DNA of 32,416 bases from CAZIKB01 sp964539665 (GTDB lineage Bacteria > Zhuqueibacterota > Zhuqueibacteria > Oceanimicrobiales > Oceanimicrobiaceae). The DNA is taken from NCBI GenBank assembly GCA_964539665.1, contig CAZIKB010000072.1:1-32416 (forward strand), read 5' to 3'. The notes beneath the pieces were generated by a model. The model was not told the origin of the DNA. It saw nothing but the letters and a program-made list of their open reading frames with translations, and searched no databases. A program made the position numbers and the translations under genes. Below, piece by piece: positions 16,464 through 24,905 of this stretch; the stretch's first letter is position 1; the number at the start of each line of letters is the position of its first letter.

Positions 16464-17810
16464 ATGACCACTCTTAACAGACGTAAGTTTTTAAAGCTCT
16501 CTACCGCGGCGGTTTCTTCATTCATGATAGTTCCGAGGCATGTTTTAGGCGGCAAGGGGTATACTGCTCCGAGTGATAAGCTCAATATCGCAGGTATTGG
16601 CATTGGAGGACAGGGAGCCTGGGACCTGGAAATGTTGGAAAGTGAAAATATTGTGGCGCTGTGTGATGTGGACTCGGAGTATGCTGCAGAAACCTTTAAC
16701 CGCTACCCAAAGGCAAAAAAATATCGTGATTTTCGAATCATGTTTGAAAAAGAAAAAAACATCGATGCTGTGCTTGTGGCTACACCAGACCACAGCCACG
16801 CAATTACATCGATGTATGCCTTGAAAATGGGCAAGCATCTCTATTGCGAAAAACCACTGACGCATACAGTTTTCGAAGCCCGGAAAATTGCAGAGGCTGC
16901 CCGGGAAGCAAAAGTAGCAACCCAGATGGGTAACCAGGGTATGGAATACGAGGGAAATCGTTTAATTAATGAATGGATATGGGATGGCGCGATAGGACCG
17001 GTACATGAAGTACATGTCTGGTCCGATCGTCCAACTCGTTTGGGGACCAAAGAATTGAGGTGGCCGCAGGCATGCGAGCGGCCGCTTGATGAACCGGAAA
17101 TACCTCCAACTCTTGATTGGGACTTGTGGCTTGGACCAGCTCCCTATCGTCCTTATCATCCGGCTTACGTGCCGTTTTTATGGCGCGGCTGGTGGGAGTT
17201 TGGCGAAAGCGGTCTGGGCGATATGGGAATACACAATATTGCTCCCGCTTTTTCCGCTTTGAAACTGGAAGCTCCCACGAGTGTGCATTCAAGTTCGACT
17301 CCGGTCTACGAAGAAACCTTTCCCTGGGCATCTGTAGTGCATTATGAGTTTCCTGCGCGTGATGACATGCCCCCAGTCGAGCTGCACTGGTATGACGGAG
17401 GTATTCTTCCGGAACGTCCGGAGGAGTTGGAAGAGGGCAGGCAATTACCGCGTGAAGACGGAATGATATTTGTTGGTGAAAAAGGCAAAATGCTGGTCTC
17501 AGGTTGGGGAGGCGAAAGTCCCCGGTTAATTCCGGAATCAAAGATGCAATCGTATGAACTGCCCCCCAAAACACTTCCCCGTTCGATCGGTCATCACAAA
17601 GAATGGATTGAAGCATGTAAGAACCGCACCCCTACCCGGTCAAACTTTGACTTTGCCGGACCATTAACCGAAGCTGTTCTATTAGGACTAATTTCTGTCC
17701 GGCTGGGAGGAAAGAAACTACACTGGGACAGCGAGAATCTTTTGGTGAAAAATATTCCCGAAGCCAATGATTATTTGCATTATCAGTACCGCGAGGGTTG
17801 GAGTCTGTAA
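16464..17810 (+). CDS. Tat-exported Gfo/Idh/MocA family oxidoreductase
   Basis: The 448-residue protein starts MTTLNRRKFLKLSTAAVSSF, a twin-arginine leader. The frame is open from 16434, but GGAG at 16453-16456 supports the ATG at 16464. The Rossmann domain shows GIGIGGQGAWD, VATPDHSHA and LYCEKPLTH with the catalytic Lys. The second domain has TLDWDLWLGPAPYRPYHP and GLGDMGIHNI, marks of a large Gfo/Idh group common in Planctomycetes and FCB bacteria. Tat export suggests it leaves the cytoplasm folded with its NAD(P) bound. Such enzymes are often linked to oxidation of sugars at C3; the substrate here is not known. It lies 37 bases after the SBBP gene. Confidence 0.9.
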   Translation: MTTLNRRKFLKLSTAAVSSFMIVPRHVLGGKGYTAPSDKLNIAGIGIGGQGAWDLEMLESENIVALCDVDSEYAAETFNRYPKAKKYRDFRIMFEKEKNIDAVLVATPDHSHAITSMYALKMGKHLYCEKPLTHTVFEARKIAEAAREAKVATQMGNQGMEYEGNRLINEWIWDGAIGPVHEVHVWSDRPTRLGTKELRWPQACERPLDEPEIPPTLDWDLWLGPAPYRPYHPAYVPFLWRGWWEFGESGLGDMGIHNIAPAFSALKLEAPTSVHSSSTPVYEETFPWASVVHYEFPARDDMPPVELHWYDGGILPERPEELEEGRQLPREDGMIFVGEKGKMLVSGWGGESPRLIPESKMQSYELPPKTLPRSIGHHKEWIEACKNRTPTRSNFDFAGPLTEAVLLGLISVRLGGKKLHWDSENLLVKNIPEANDYLHYQYREGWSL

Positions 17811-17945
17811 CCTGATTTATTCAAACGCACTAAAGTGCAAGTGAACTAAAGTTGGAAGTGACTAATGTTCACCACCCTCCTTGCCCATAAGAGTAATTGA
17901 AAATTTTGTTAAAGTATCAATATTTTTCGATGCAATAGAATAAAC

Positions 17946-17975
17946 CACGGAACAGCACGGAAAGAGACACAGAAT
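17946..17975. repeat. Short CACGGAA-type tandem words
   Basis: CACGGAA occurs at 17946-17952 and 17956-17962, followed by a decayed third unit (CACAGAA near 17968). The rest of the 203-base gap (17811-18013) shows no gene and no clear terminator. Confidence 0.4.
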
Positions 17976-18013
17976 ATCAATAGGTTACATCATAATAATG
18001 AGGATATTTTAAA

Positions 18014-19096
18014 ATGAAGGATGGAAAAGTAGGGATTGGTATCGTAGGGTCACAATTCATTTCGACCATTCATGCTGAAGCTCTCAAAACGGTTCATGAA
18101 GCCGAAATTCTCGCTGTAGCATCTCCCAGCTCAGGACATGCTGAGGCTTTTTCAAAACAATACAAAATACCCAATCACTACACCGACTATAAAAAAATGC
18201 TGGAGATGGATGAAATCGACATGATACTTATCGGCGCTCCGAATGCTTTGCATTGTCCAATCACCGTTGAAGCCGCACGGGCAGGCAAGCATGTGGTTGT
18301 AGAAAAACCTCTTTGCTTGAATCTACAGGAAGCTGATCTTATGATCCAAACCTGTAAAAAAGCTAATGTTAAATTGATGTATGCAGAGGAACTCTGTTTC
18401 GCGCCCAAATATGTGCGCCTCAAACAATTGTTAGATCAGGGCGCATTGGGAGCCCCGGTGCTCATCAAGCAATCGGAGAAACACGACGGTCCGCATGCGC
18501 CTCATTTTTGGGATGTCGAACAATCCGGCGGTGGCGTGGCAATGGATATGGGATGCCATGCTATTGAATTTTTCCGTTGGATGCTCGGGCGCCCAAAAAT
18601 AAAATCTGTTTACGCACAGATGGGTACTTACCTCCATAAGGATAAAACCAGAGGCGACGATAATGCCATCATAATACTGGAATTTGAAAACGAAGTGATG
18701 GCTGTGGCAGAAGAAAGCTGGACTAAACCTGGCGGCATGGACGACAAAGCCGAGGTTCACGGTACCAAAGGAGTTGCGTATGCTGACCTGCTGCAGGGGA
18801 ATTCTATCCTGACGTACAGTCAAGCAGGAGTAGATTATGCTGTTGAAAAAGCCGGCAGTACCAAAGGCTGGAGCTTCACAATTTATGAAGAGATTTGGAA
18901 CTATGGTTTTCCACAGGAATTGTCCCACTTTGTTGATTGCGTTAAAAACAACAAACAACCTGAAGTTACGGGTGAGGACGGACGAGCCGTCCTGGAAGCG
19001 ATCTATGCTGCCTATGAATCGGCCGGCAGCGGTCAGAAAGTGTTGCTTCCTTTTAAATCAAACGCTGATAAACCCTATAAACTTTGGAAAAAATAA
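18014..19096 (+). CDS. Gfo/Idh/MocA family oxidoreductase, cytoplasmic
   Basis: The 360-residue protein has no leader. It shows GIGIVGSQFISTIHAEAL at the N-terminus, IGAPNALH, VVVEKPLCLN with the catalytic Lys, and GGGVAMDMGCHAIEFFRWMLG with the active-site His. It resembles the inositol/sugar dehydrogenase branch of the family. AATGAGGATATTTTAAA precedes the ATG. It is the first gene of a likely operon with an isomerase-deaminase and a ROK kinase, so it probably oxidises or reduces a sugar or amino-sugar derivative feeding into those steps. Exact substrate unknown. Confidence 0.9.
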   Translation: MKDGKVGIGIVGSQFISTIHAEALKTVHEAEILAVASPSSGHAEAFSKQYKIPNHYTDYKKMLEMDEIDMILIGAPNALHCPITVEAARAGKHVVVEKPLCLNLQEADLMIQTCKKANVKLMYAEELCFAPKYVRLKQLLDQGALGAPVLIKQSEKHDGPHAPHFWDVEQSGGGVAMDMGCHAIEFFRWMLGRPKIKSVYAQMGTYLHKDKTRGDDNAIIILEFENEVMAVAEESWTKPGGMDDKAEVHGTKGVAYADLLQGNSILTYSQAGVDYAVEKAGSTKGWSFTIYEEIWNYGFPQELSHFVDCVKNNKQPEVTGEDGRAVLEAIYAAYESAGSGQKVLLPFKSNADKPYKLWKK

Positions 19097-19101
19097 ACAC
19101 G

Positions 19102-19863
19102 TTGAAAACGCAAAAAAAGCTTAACGGATTCAATATAGTCATTGCAGAAAACTATAAATCAATGAGTCGGCTGGCCGCTGATTTGATCTGTCAGGAAATC
19201 AGGAACAAAGCACGTCTGCTTTTCTGTGCGGCGACCGGAAATACGCCAACAGGAACTTATCAACATCTTGCCGAAGAGTATCGAAAAGATCCCGCTTTTT
19301 TCGGAGAATTGTGCGTTTTGAAGCTGGACGAATGGGTAGGGCTGGACATGGACAATCCGGCTACATGTGAAGCCTATCTTAAAAAACATCTTCTGACTCC
19401 CCTCGAAATTGACAAGGAGCGTTATTTCAGATGCACAAGCATGCCTGAAGATCTCAAAGAGGAATGTAGTAAAATGGATCGTATTATGAAATCAGCAGGT
19501 CAGATTGATCTGTGTCTTCTGGGTTTAGGACTTAATGGTCATCTGGGATTAAACGAACCTGCCGAACACCTTTCTCCAGGTTGGCACGTAACCGCATTGT
19601 CTCAGGAATCCTTAAATCATACCATGCTTGAGGTTAGCAATGTCCGTCCTTCTTTTGGACTCACATTGGGCATGAGCGATCTTCTCCGGAGCAAACATAT
19701 TTTGTTGCTTGTGAGTGGCTCTCAAAAAAAAGAGGCCTTTAGAAATATGTTTCAGAAGAAAATTACATCTTTGTTTCCAGCGTCTTTTCTATGGCTGCAT
19801 ACAAATGTAACAGTTCTCTGTGATCCTGAGGCCGCCGTTTATCTTGGAGAAATAATGACATGA
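19102..19863 (+). CDS. NagB/AgaI-like sugar-6-phosphate isomerase/deaminase
   Basis: The protein matches the NagB/6-phosphogluconolactonase fold: ATGNTPTGTYQ phosphate loop, VLKLDEWVGL and LLGLGLNGHLGLNEPA around the catalytic His. NagB proper has Asp-Gly-His in the last motif; here it is Asn-Gly-His, which I associate with the galactosamine-6-phosphate type (AgaI). The start is unclear because no ATG is near: TTG at 19102 or TTG at 19084 (overlapping the previous stop) are the options, and GGAAA at 19086 favours 19102. The stop overlaps the ROK kinase start (ATGA). Likely reaction: ring opening and deamination of an amino-sugar 6-phosphate to a ketohexose phosphate. Confidence 0.8.
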   Translation: MKTQKKLNGFNIVIAENYKSMSRLAADLICQEIRNKARLLFCAATGNTPTGTYQHLAEEYRKDPAFFGELCVLKLDEWVGLDMDNPATCEAYLKKHLLTPLEIDKERYFRCTSMPEDLKEECSKMDRIMKSAGQIDLCLLGLGLNGHLGLNEPAEHLSPGWHVTALSQESLNHTMLEVSNVRPSFGLTLGMSDLLRSKHILLLVSGSQKKEAFRNMFQKKITSLFPASFLWLHTNVTVLCDPEAAVYLGEIMT

Positions 19864-20771
19864 AAAAATTTGCTTTAGGAGTGGATATTGGCGGCACCAA
19901 AACGTCCATAGGCCTCGTGGATTCTTCAGGCTGTATTTTACAGCAAAGCACTATTCCGACGAATCCCGAAAAAGGTTTTGCACTTTTCATTGAGCGATTA
20001 CTCAGCTCCATCCGCCAAGTTCTATCAGACGCCAATAGTGCCTTGACCAAAATTAATGGAATTGGTATTGGATGTTCCGGCCCTTTAAATCTTGGAAAAG
20101 GGACTATTCATAATCCCTACACCTTGCCTTCCTGGGATGGTTGCACTATTGTTACCACTATCCAACAAAGTTTAGAACTTCCCACATTTCTGGAAAACGA
20201 TGCCGATGCAGCTCTTTTAGGCGAATTATTTGCAGGTGCTGCCCGAGGGCATCAAAATGTGATCATGCTGACCTTTGGTACAGGAATCGGTGGGGCTATT
20301 CTCAACGGCGGGAAAATCTACCGGGGCTTCCAGGGAGAACATCCTGAACTGGGTCATGTACCGGGATTATCGGGAGGGCCCCTTTGCTACTGCGGCCAGA
20401 AAGGATGCCTGGAATCGTTGGCTTCAGGAACTGCCATCACTGAAATGGGCAAAATACGAGGCTTTCAATCCAGTTATGAGGTTTTCCAACAGGCAAAATC
20501 AGGGAATCCTGCAGCAAGGGAAATTATTGAACAAGCCCTGCAAGCTGTTTCTCAGGCTATTTGGATCCTGCTTCATACCTTTGTTCCTGAAATGATTATT
20601 TTGGGTGGTGGAATAATGGACGAGCATTTTAACGTTTTCAAAAACCATATTGATGGGACTATTAAAAAAGCCAAATTGGTGGAGCATTTAGCAGTTAAGG
20701 TTGCCAGGGCAGAGCTTGGCAATCAGGCTGGCATCGTCGGCGCCGCTTATTTAGGAATCAGTTCGCGATAA
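19860..20771 (+). CDS. ROK family sugar kinase
   Basis: The 303-residue protein begins with LGVDIGGTKTSIG (ATP phosphate loop, D9), has LENDADAALLGE with catalytic D114, FGTGIGGA, and the ROK zinc site: H166 in HPELGHVPG and C176, C178, C183 in CYCGQKGCLE. Length is normal for a glucokinase, N-acetylglucosamine kinase or mannokinase of this family. It overlaps the isomerase-deaminase by ATGA, so the two are made together. Phosphorylation of a hexose or amino sugar before the NagB-like step is the natural reading; specificity cannot be told from motifs. Confidence 0.92.
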   Translation: MKKFALGVDIGGTKTSIGLVDSSGCILQQSTIPTNPEKGFALFIERLLSSIRQVLSDANSALTKINGIGIGCSGPLNLGKGTIHNPYTLPSWDGCTIVTTIQQSLELPTFLENDADAALLGELFAGAARGHQNVIMLTFGTGIGGAILNGGKIYRGFQGEHPELGHVPGLSGGPLCYCGQKGCLESLASGTAITEMGKIRGFQSSYEVFQQAKSGNPAAREIIEQALQAVSQAIWILLHTFVPEMIILGGGIMDEHFNVFKNHIDGTIKKAKLVEHLAVKVARAELGNQAGIVGAAYLGISSR

Positions 20772-21112
20772 ATTGTTGTGAGTTTATTTTAGAGATGGTT
20801 TAAGCAACGGTGATTAAATCGAGTTGGGCAAGCCCAAATTATCGCGCCCGTTAGATTAACCCGACACAAAAATGTATGACTAAGAAACATTAATTTTTTA
20901 GACTTCTACAAAATACACATAAATGTCATTCTGAACGACCTTTGGGAGCGAAGAATCTGAGACCCCTAACATACTGTAAAACCAATAGTTTTATGGTCAT
21001 AGATTCTTCGTCACGGTGTTTATCCTTAGCAACGTCGAAGATTTCCTCAGAATGACAAAAAAGAGCGTTTTGCAGGGGTCTAATTACTTTTTAAAAAAGG
21101 AGAACAGGATCA
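20772..21112. other. Gene-free region with a folded repeat
   Basis: About 340 bases between the ROK kinase and the DUF1080 gene hold no gene. Most of it is the inverted-repeat element at 20924-21057. A shorter match, GAGACCCCT (20959-20967) with AGGGGTC (21074-21080), extends beyond it. AAAAAAGGAGAACAG just before 21113 is the ribosome site. Confidence 0.6.
20924..21057. repeat. Inverted-repeat element with TGTCATTCTGA ends
   Basis: TGTCATTCTGA (20924-20934) is the exact reverse complement of TCAGAATGACA (21047-21057). Inside, GAAGAATCT (20950-20958) pairs with AGATTCTTC (21001-21009). There is no coding capacity. The left end TGTCATTCTGAACGACC resembles TGTCATTGCGAACGATC at the element at 8599, so both may belong to one repeat family. 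Confidence 0.75.
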
Positions 21113-22069
21113 ATGCAAAGTAAAATATGGCTCGTTTCTTTGTTACTGCTTTTGACCTACTGCAGCCCTAAAGCGTTTGAAATAGGAGTGAACAATTCGA
21201 ATGTCGATAAAAGCATCATTTTAGGACGCTGGGACTTAACCGTTTATGATATTCAAGGAGTATATCCTTCCTGGTTTGAGATCAAACAGACAAATGGGCA
21301 ATTAAGTGGACAATTTGTTGGCAGATTCGGCAGCTCTCGCCCGATTCGCTACATACATTTTGACGGCAACCAGCTTAGTCTGTCATTGCCCCGGCAGTAT
21401 GAAAGGCCAATTGAAGATTTACTATTTATCGGGATGGTTAAAGAGGGCAATATTGAAGGTCAAACTAGAAGCGAGGCAGGAAAAATAATCCGTTTCCATG
21501 CTGAGCATGCACCGTCGTTAGAATTTCACGGCCAGCCGCAGTGGGGCGAGCCAATAAAACTTATCCAAAATGAGCTACGGAACTGGGAATCTCGAGATCC
21601 AAACAAAGAAAATGGATGGCTGATTAAAGATGCCATGCTTATCAATGATAAGCCGGCTGTTGATCTCATGACCAGGCAAACATTCAAGGACTTCAAACTA
21701 CACCTGGAGTTTAAGATTCCAGAGAAGAGCAACAGCGGCGTCTATTTACGCGGTCGATATGAAGTTCAAATAGAGGATAATTATGGCAAAGAACCGGGCA
21801 GTCTGAGGGCAGGAGGTGTGTACGGATTCATTACACCACAAAAAATGGCAATAAAACCGGCGGGCCAGTGGAATTCGTACGATATCACTCTTCTCGGCAG
21901 GAAAGTAACCGTCACACTCAATGATCAGTTAATCATTGATAACGTCGAGATACCAGGCATAACGGGCGGGGCACTCAACAGCCGGGAGGCAGAACCGGGT
22001 CCCCTCATGCTGCAGGGTGATCATGGCGCTATTCACTTCAGAAATATCATCCTGACGCCCGCAAGGTAG
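21113..22069 (+). CDS. DUF1080 (3-keto-disaccharide hydrolase-like) lipoprotein
   Basis: A lipoprotein signal (Cys 17 in LLLLLTYC) leads to a beta-rich N-terminal domain (about 35-135: GRWDLTVYDIQG, SGQFVGRFGSSRPI) and then a concanavalin-like DUF1080 domain (about 165-318: FKDFKLHLEFKIPEKSNSGVYLRGRYEVQIEDNYG, WNSYDITLLGRKVTVTLNDQLI, PLMLQGDHGAIHFRNI). Some DUF1080 proteins act on 3-keto-glycosides made by Gfo/Idh enzymes. The nearby Tat-exported Gfo/Idh protein and the exported TIM-barrel protein at 26872 fit such a route. AAAAAAGGAGAACAG gives a strong ribosome site. Catalysis here is not proven; a carbohydrate-binding role is the alternative. Confidence 0.87.
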   Translation: MQSKIWLVSLLLLLTYCSPKAFEIGVNNSNVDKSIILGRWDLTVYDIQGVYPSWFEIKQTNGQLSGQFVGRFGSSRPIRYIHFDGNQLSLSLPRQYERPIEDLLFIGMVKEGNIEGQTRSEAGKIIRFHAEHAPSLEFHGQPQWGEPIKLIQNELRNWESRDPNKENGWLIKDAMLINDKPAVDLMTRQTFKDFKLHLEFKIPEKSNSGVYLRGRYEVQIEDNYGKEPGSLRAGGVYGFITPQKMAIKPAGQWNSYDITLLGRKVTVTLNDQLIIDNVEIPGITGGALNSREAEPGPLMLQGDHGAIHFRNIILTPAR

Positions 22070-22245
22070 CAAGAATAAGAAAATGAAGAATAGTCCATCC
22101 AAATATATTTTGGAAATAATCGAAAAATTTGTTACATTTATTTTTAATTCCAAAAGTTTATCAATTCACAGGAAACCTGAAATTAGAATCATTTCCATCA
22201 AAAACAAGCTTCAAATTAAGTGAAATAAACAGGAGACAAATAAAT

Positions 22246-23154
22246 ATGTTAAACAAAAATTTTACGTTAATTGTGAAATCATATCTTGCGGTATCTTTGC
22301 TGTGTGTTGTGTTCTGTATTTCATGCTCAAAGAAGTCCTCACAGGACAGCGTCACCGAGCAAGCCGAAAAAACCACAGTTTATGCTGCCCAAACCGATAC
22401 CACAAAGGTAGAAAAGCCAGAAGTAGTCGCAGCGCCAGCAGTAGTAGAAAAAACTGAGAAAGTGGAAAAGACCGAAAAGGAACCTGATGAAAAGTTGACA
22501 ACTGATTCCCCAAAAGTTGCTACCCATCCGGTTACTGAACAGACTACGGCCAACCTGGTGCCTCTTGATATTAAGCTGCCTAAACCGATGTTTGTGGGAA
22601 CGCCACAAAATATGCGGGTGGCAAAATTGGAAAAACCTCTGGGCAAACCTCGACCGCCTTTTCTGGCTCCCACAGGCACAAAAAATGTCGCCTTCGGGAA
22701 ATCAATTGCCAGTACAGATGATGCGCCTATTATTGGTGAAATTGCCATGATTACGGATGGCGATAAAGAAGCAAGTGATGGTAGTTTTGTTGAACTTGGT
22801 CCATTTTTGCAACATGTCACGATTGACCTGAAAACTAAACATGATATTTATGCAATTTTATCCTGGCATTTCCATAAACAGCCCAGGGTTTACTTTGATG
22901 TGATTATGCAGGTTGCCGATGATCCTGATTTCACTGCAAATGTTCACACTCTTTATAACAACGACCATGACAACTCCTCTGGCTTTGGCTTTGGCGAGGA
23001 TTTGCACTACGTCGAGACTTCTGAGGGCAGGCTTGTTGATGCAAGGGGTGTTCAGGGCCGCTATGTCCGACTATACAGCAAAGGCAATACTAACAACGAC
23101 TTAAACCATTATATCGAAGTTGAAGTTCACGGTAAACCCGTACCCGCAATGTGA
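22246..23154 (+). CDS. Lipoprotein with discoidin-like C-terminal domain
   Basis: I chose the ATG at 22246 (AGGAGACAAATAA upstream, hydrophobic leader ending in CISC); the frame is open from 22129 but that extension has no signal. After the Cys comes a long Lys/Glu/Val/Thr-rich linker (about residues 30-115), then a beta-sandwich resembling F5/8 type C (discoidin) domains: AFGKSIASTDDAPIIGEIAMITDGDKE, VTIDLKTKHDIYAILSWHFH and GRYVRLYSKGN. It is probably an outer-membrane or periplasmic lipoprotein that binds glycans. Its stop overlaps the GTG start of the Agl23-like gene (GTGA), implying the two work together. Confidence 0.82.
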   Translation: MLNKNFTLIVKSYLAVSLLCVVFCISCSKKSSQDSVTEQAEKTTVYAAQTDTTKVEKPEVVAAPAVVEKTEKVEKTEKEPDEKLTTDSPKVATHPVTEQTTANLVPLDIKLPKPMFVGTPQNMRVAKLEKPLGKPRPPFLAPTGTKNVAFGKSIASTDDAPIIGEIAMITDGDKEASDGSFVELGPFLQHVTIDLKTKHDIYAILSWHFHKQPRVYFDVIMQVADDPDFTANVHTLYNNDHDNSSGFGFGEDLHYVETSEGRLVDARGVQGRYVRLYSKGNTNNDLNHYIEVEVHGKPVPAM

Positions 23155-24737
23155 GATGTTTCAGTAAAAGTAGCATCCTGATTTTAGCTGCAATCGTCGC
23201 CGCACTGGTGTTACGCCTGCCACGGTTGCAGCAACGTCCCATGCACACGGACGAGGCCGTCCATGCTGTCAAGTTTGGTGCGCTATTGGACGATGGCTAT
23301 TACCGTTATGATAGCTATGAATATCACGGCCCAACTCTTAACTATCTGACTTTGATTCCAGCGTGGCTTAGTTCAGCTAAAAACTCTACCGAAATTAGTG
23401 AGACTACCTTACGCATTGTGCCGGTATTTTTTGGCATACTGCTGGTATTGATGCTTTGGTTGCTGAAAGATGGCCTCGGTTGGCAGGCTGTGATCATCGC
23501 CGCATTTCTGACCGCCGTCTCACCCGCGATGGTTTTTTACAGCCGTTACTACATTCAGGAAATGCTCATGGTTTGCTTCACTTTTGGAGCAATCATATCC
23601 GGCTACCGTTATGTTTTGAACAAACAAATCGGATGGGCGATTGCAGCCGGAGCATTTCTTGGCCTGATGCATGCAACCAAGGAAACATGCATCATTGCGT
23701 ATGGTTCCATACTGACATCTCTCTTTATTACACTTCTACTATCTCGGCGAAATGAAAGCCAGGTTTTGAATGTAAGTGGGGCCTTAAAACCCTGGCATGG
23801 AATCACTGCAGTTGCGACGGCCGTCCTGGTTTCGGCTTTGTTTTACTCGTCTTTCTTCAGTAATCCTGTCGGGATATTGGATTCCGTACTCGCTTACAAA
23901 ACCTATTTCACCCGCGCAGGTCAAAACGATCTCCATATTCATCCCTGGTTTTATTATCTCAAAATGCTTACTTATTCAAAGTATGGTGCCGGGCCTGTAT
24001 GGACTGAAGCTCTTATCATTATTTTAGCCGGAACAGGTTTTGTGGTGGCAGTGAAGAGAATTAGTCTACCTGCTGTTGATGCCAATCTAATTCGATTTAT
24101 TGCATTCTATACACTTATCATGACTGTGATATATTCAATCATTCCTTATAAGACGCCTTGGAACATGTTGGAATTTATGCATAGCATGATTCTGTTAGCC
24201 GGTGTTGGAGCGGTTGGCATTGTTAAATATCAAACAAACAGGTTGATCCGGATACTCGTTACTTTACTGTTGCTTGCTGGAGCCTGCCACCTTACCTGGC
24301 AGGCCTGCCTGGCAAATTACAGGGATTATGAAGATTCAACCAATCCCTACGTTTACGCTCATCCGGTGTCGGATATCTACCAGGTTATTTCGCGGGTAGA
24401 AAAAATTGCCAGCGTCCACCCTGATGGAAATAATATGCATATTGAGGTTATTTTTCCTGATGACGACTACTGGCCCCTGCCCTGGTACTTGCGGGCTTTT
24501 CCTAATGTGGGTTGGTGGAAAAATGTTGATGAAAAAACACCGGCAGCGCCAGTGATTATTGCTTCCCCACGAATAGAGCATGACTTAATGAGAAAGCTTT
24601 ATGAACTACCGCCACCGGGTGAAAAGTATCTGTATGTACCGCTCTTTAATTCTTATTTGGAGTTACGACCGAAAATAGAAATACGCGGGTATGTCAAAAA
24701 AGTGCTGTGGGATAAATTTATGCAACATAAGAGGTGA
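23151..24737 (+). CDS. Agl23-like (TIGR03663) membrane GT-C family protein
   Basis: The 528-residue protein starts with GTG, overlapping the previous stop. A first helix (about 7-24) is followed by RPMHTDEAVHAVKFG (D34, E35), the acidic loop of GT-C glycosyltransferases, then DSYEYHGPTLNYLTL and about ten more membrane helices, and a soluble C-terminal part (about 400-528). This matches the flippase-associated Agl23/TIGR03663 family related to PMT/ArnT. Such proteins use lipid-linked sugars outside the membrane. Pairing with a discoidin lipoprotein suggests modification or display of surface glycans. A 23-base imperfect palindrome with 8-base arms lies at 24282-24304. Confidence 0.85.
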   Translation: MRCFSKSSILILAAIVAALVLRLPRLQQRPMHTDEAVHAVKFGALLDDGYYRYDSYEYHGPTLNYLTLIPAWLSSAKNSTEISETTLRIVPVFFGILLVLMLWLLKDGLGWQAVIIAAFLTAVSPAMVFYSRYYIQEMLMVCFTFGAIISGYRYVLNKQIGWAIAAGAFLGLMHATKETCIIAYGSILTSLFITLLLSRRNESQVLNVSGALKPWHGITAVATAVLVSALFYSSFFSNPVGILDSVLAYKTYFTRAGQNDLHIHPWFYYLKMLTYSKYGAGPVWTEALIIILAGTGFVVAVKRISLPAVDANLIRFIAFYTLIMTVIYSIIPYKTPWNMLEFMHSMILLAGVGAVGIVKYQTNRLIRILVTLLLLAGACHLTWQACLANYRDYEDSTNPYVYAHPVSDIYQVISRVEKIASVHPDGNNMHIEVIFPDDDYWPLPWYLRAFPNVGWWKNVDEKTPAAPVIIASPRIEHDLMRKLYELPPPGEKYLYVPLFNSYLELRPKIEIRGYVKKVLWDKFMQHKR

Positions 24738-24752
24738 CGGATAAAACCCTTC

Positions 24753-24830
24753 CACCGAATTACACCGAAGTCACCGAAGGTCGCCGAAAAAGACCTTTAA
24801 AAATTATTTTCCCCTCGGCGGTTTTCGGCG
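24753..24830. repeat. CACCGAA tandem words and a small hairpin
   Basis: CACCGAA occurs at 24753, 24763 and 24772 and CGCCGAA at 24782, a 9-10 base period. CGCCGAAAA (24782-24790) can also pair with TTTTCGGCG (24822-24830). The block fills most of the spacer between the Agl23-like and ApbE genes. Confidence 0.55.
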
Positions 24831-24905
24831 GGAATGATTTTTATTTTTGTCGAAATTTTGTACCTTATTTTATTACTTTTATTCAACAATCACCGGTTGA
24901 TCAAG

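Noticed and set aside
16966..17616. 216-codon open frame on the minus strand opposite the Tat-exported Gfo/Idh gene
   Set aside because: It mirrors a well-supported gene and its translation has no recognisable motif.
16464..17810. GH109 glycosidase identity for the Tat-exported Gfo/Idh protein
   Set aside because: It shares the fold and leader type, but the second-domain motifs are those of the general Gfo/Idh group, not ones I recognise from GH109.
22129..22245. Longer start for the discoidin lipoprotein
   Set aside because: The extension would place the hydrophobic leader inside the protein; AGGAGA before 22246 supports the shorter form.
24282..24304. Palindrome GCCTGCCA...TGGCAGGC in the Agl23-like gene
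   Set aside because: Arms are only eight bases and the encoded helix is normal, so chance is a fair explanation.
24834..24905. Hydrophobic N-terminal extension of ApbE (possible membrane anchor)
   Set aside because: It begins in the CACCGAA/hairpin repeat block and lacks a proper leader; kept only as a possible alternative start.
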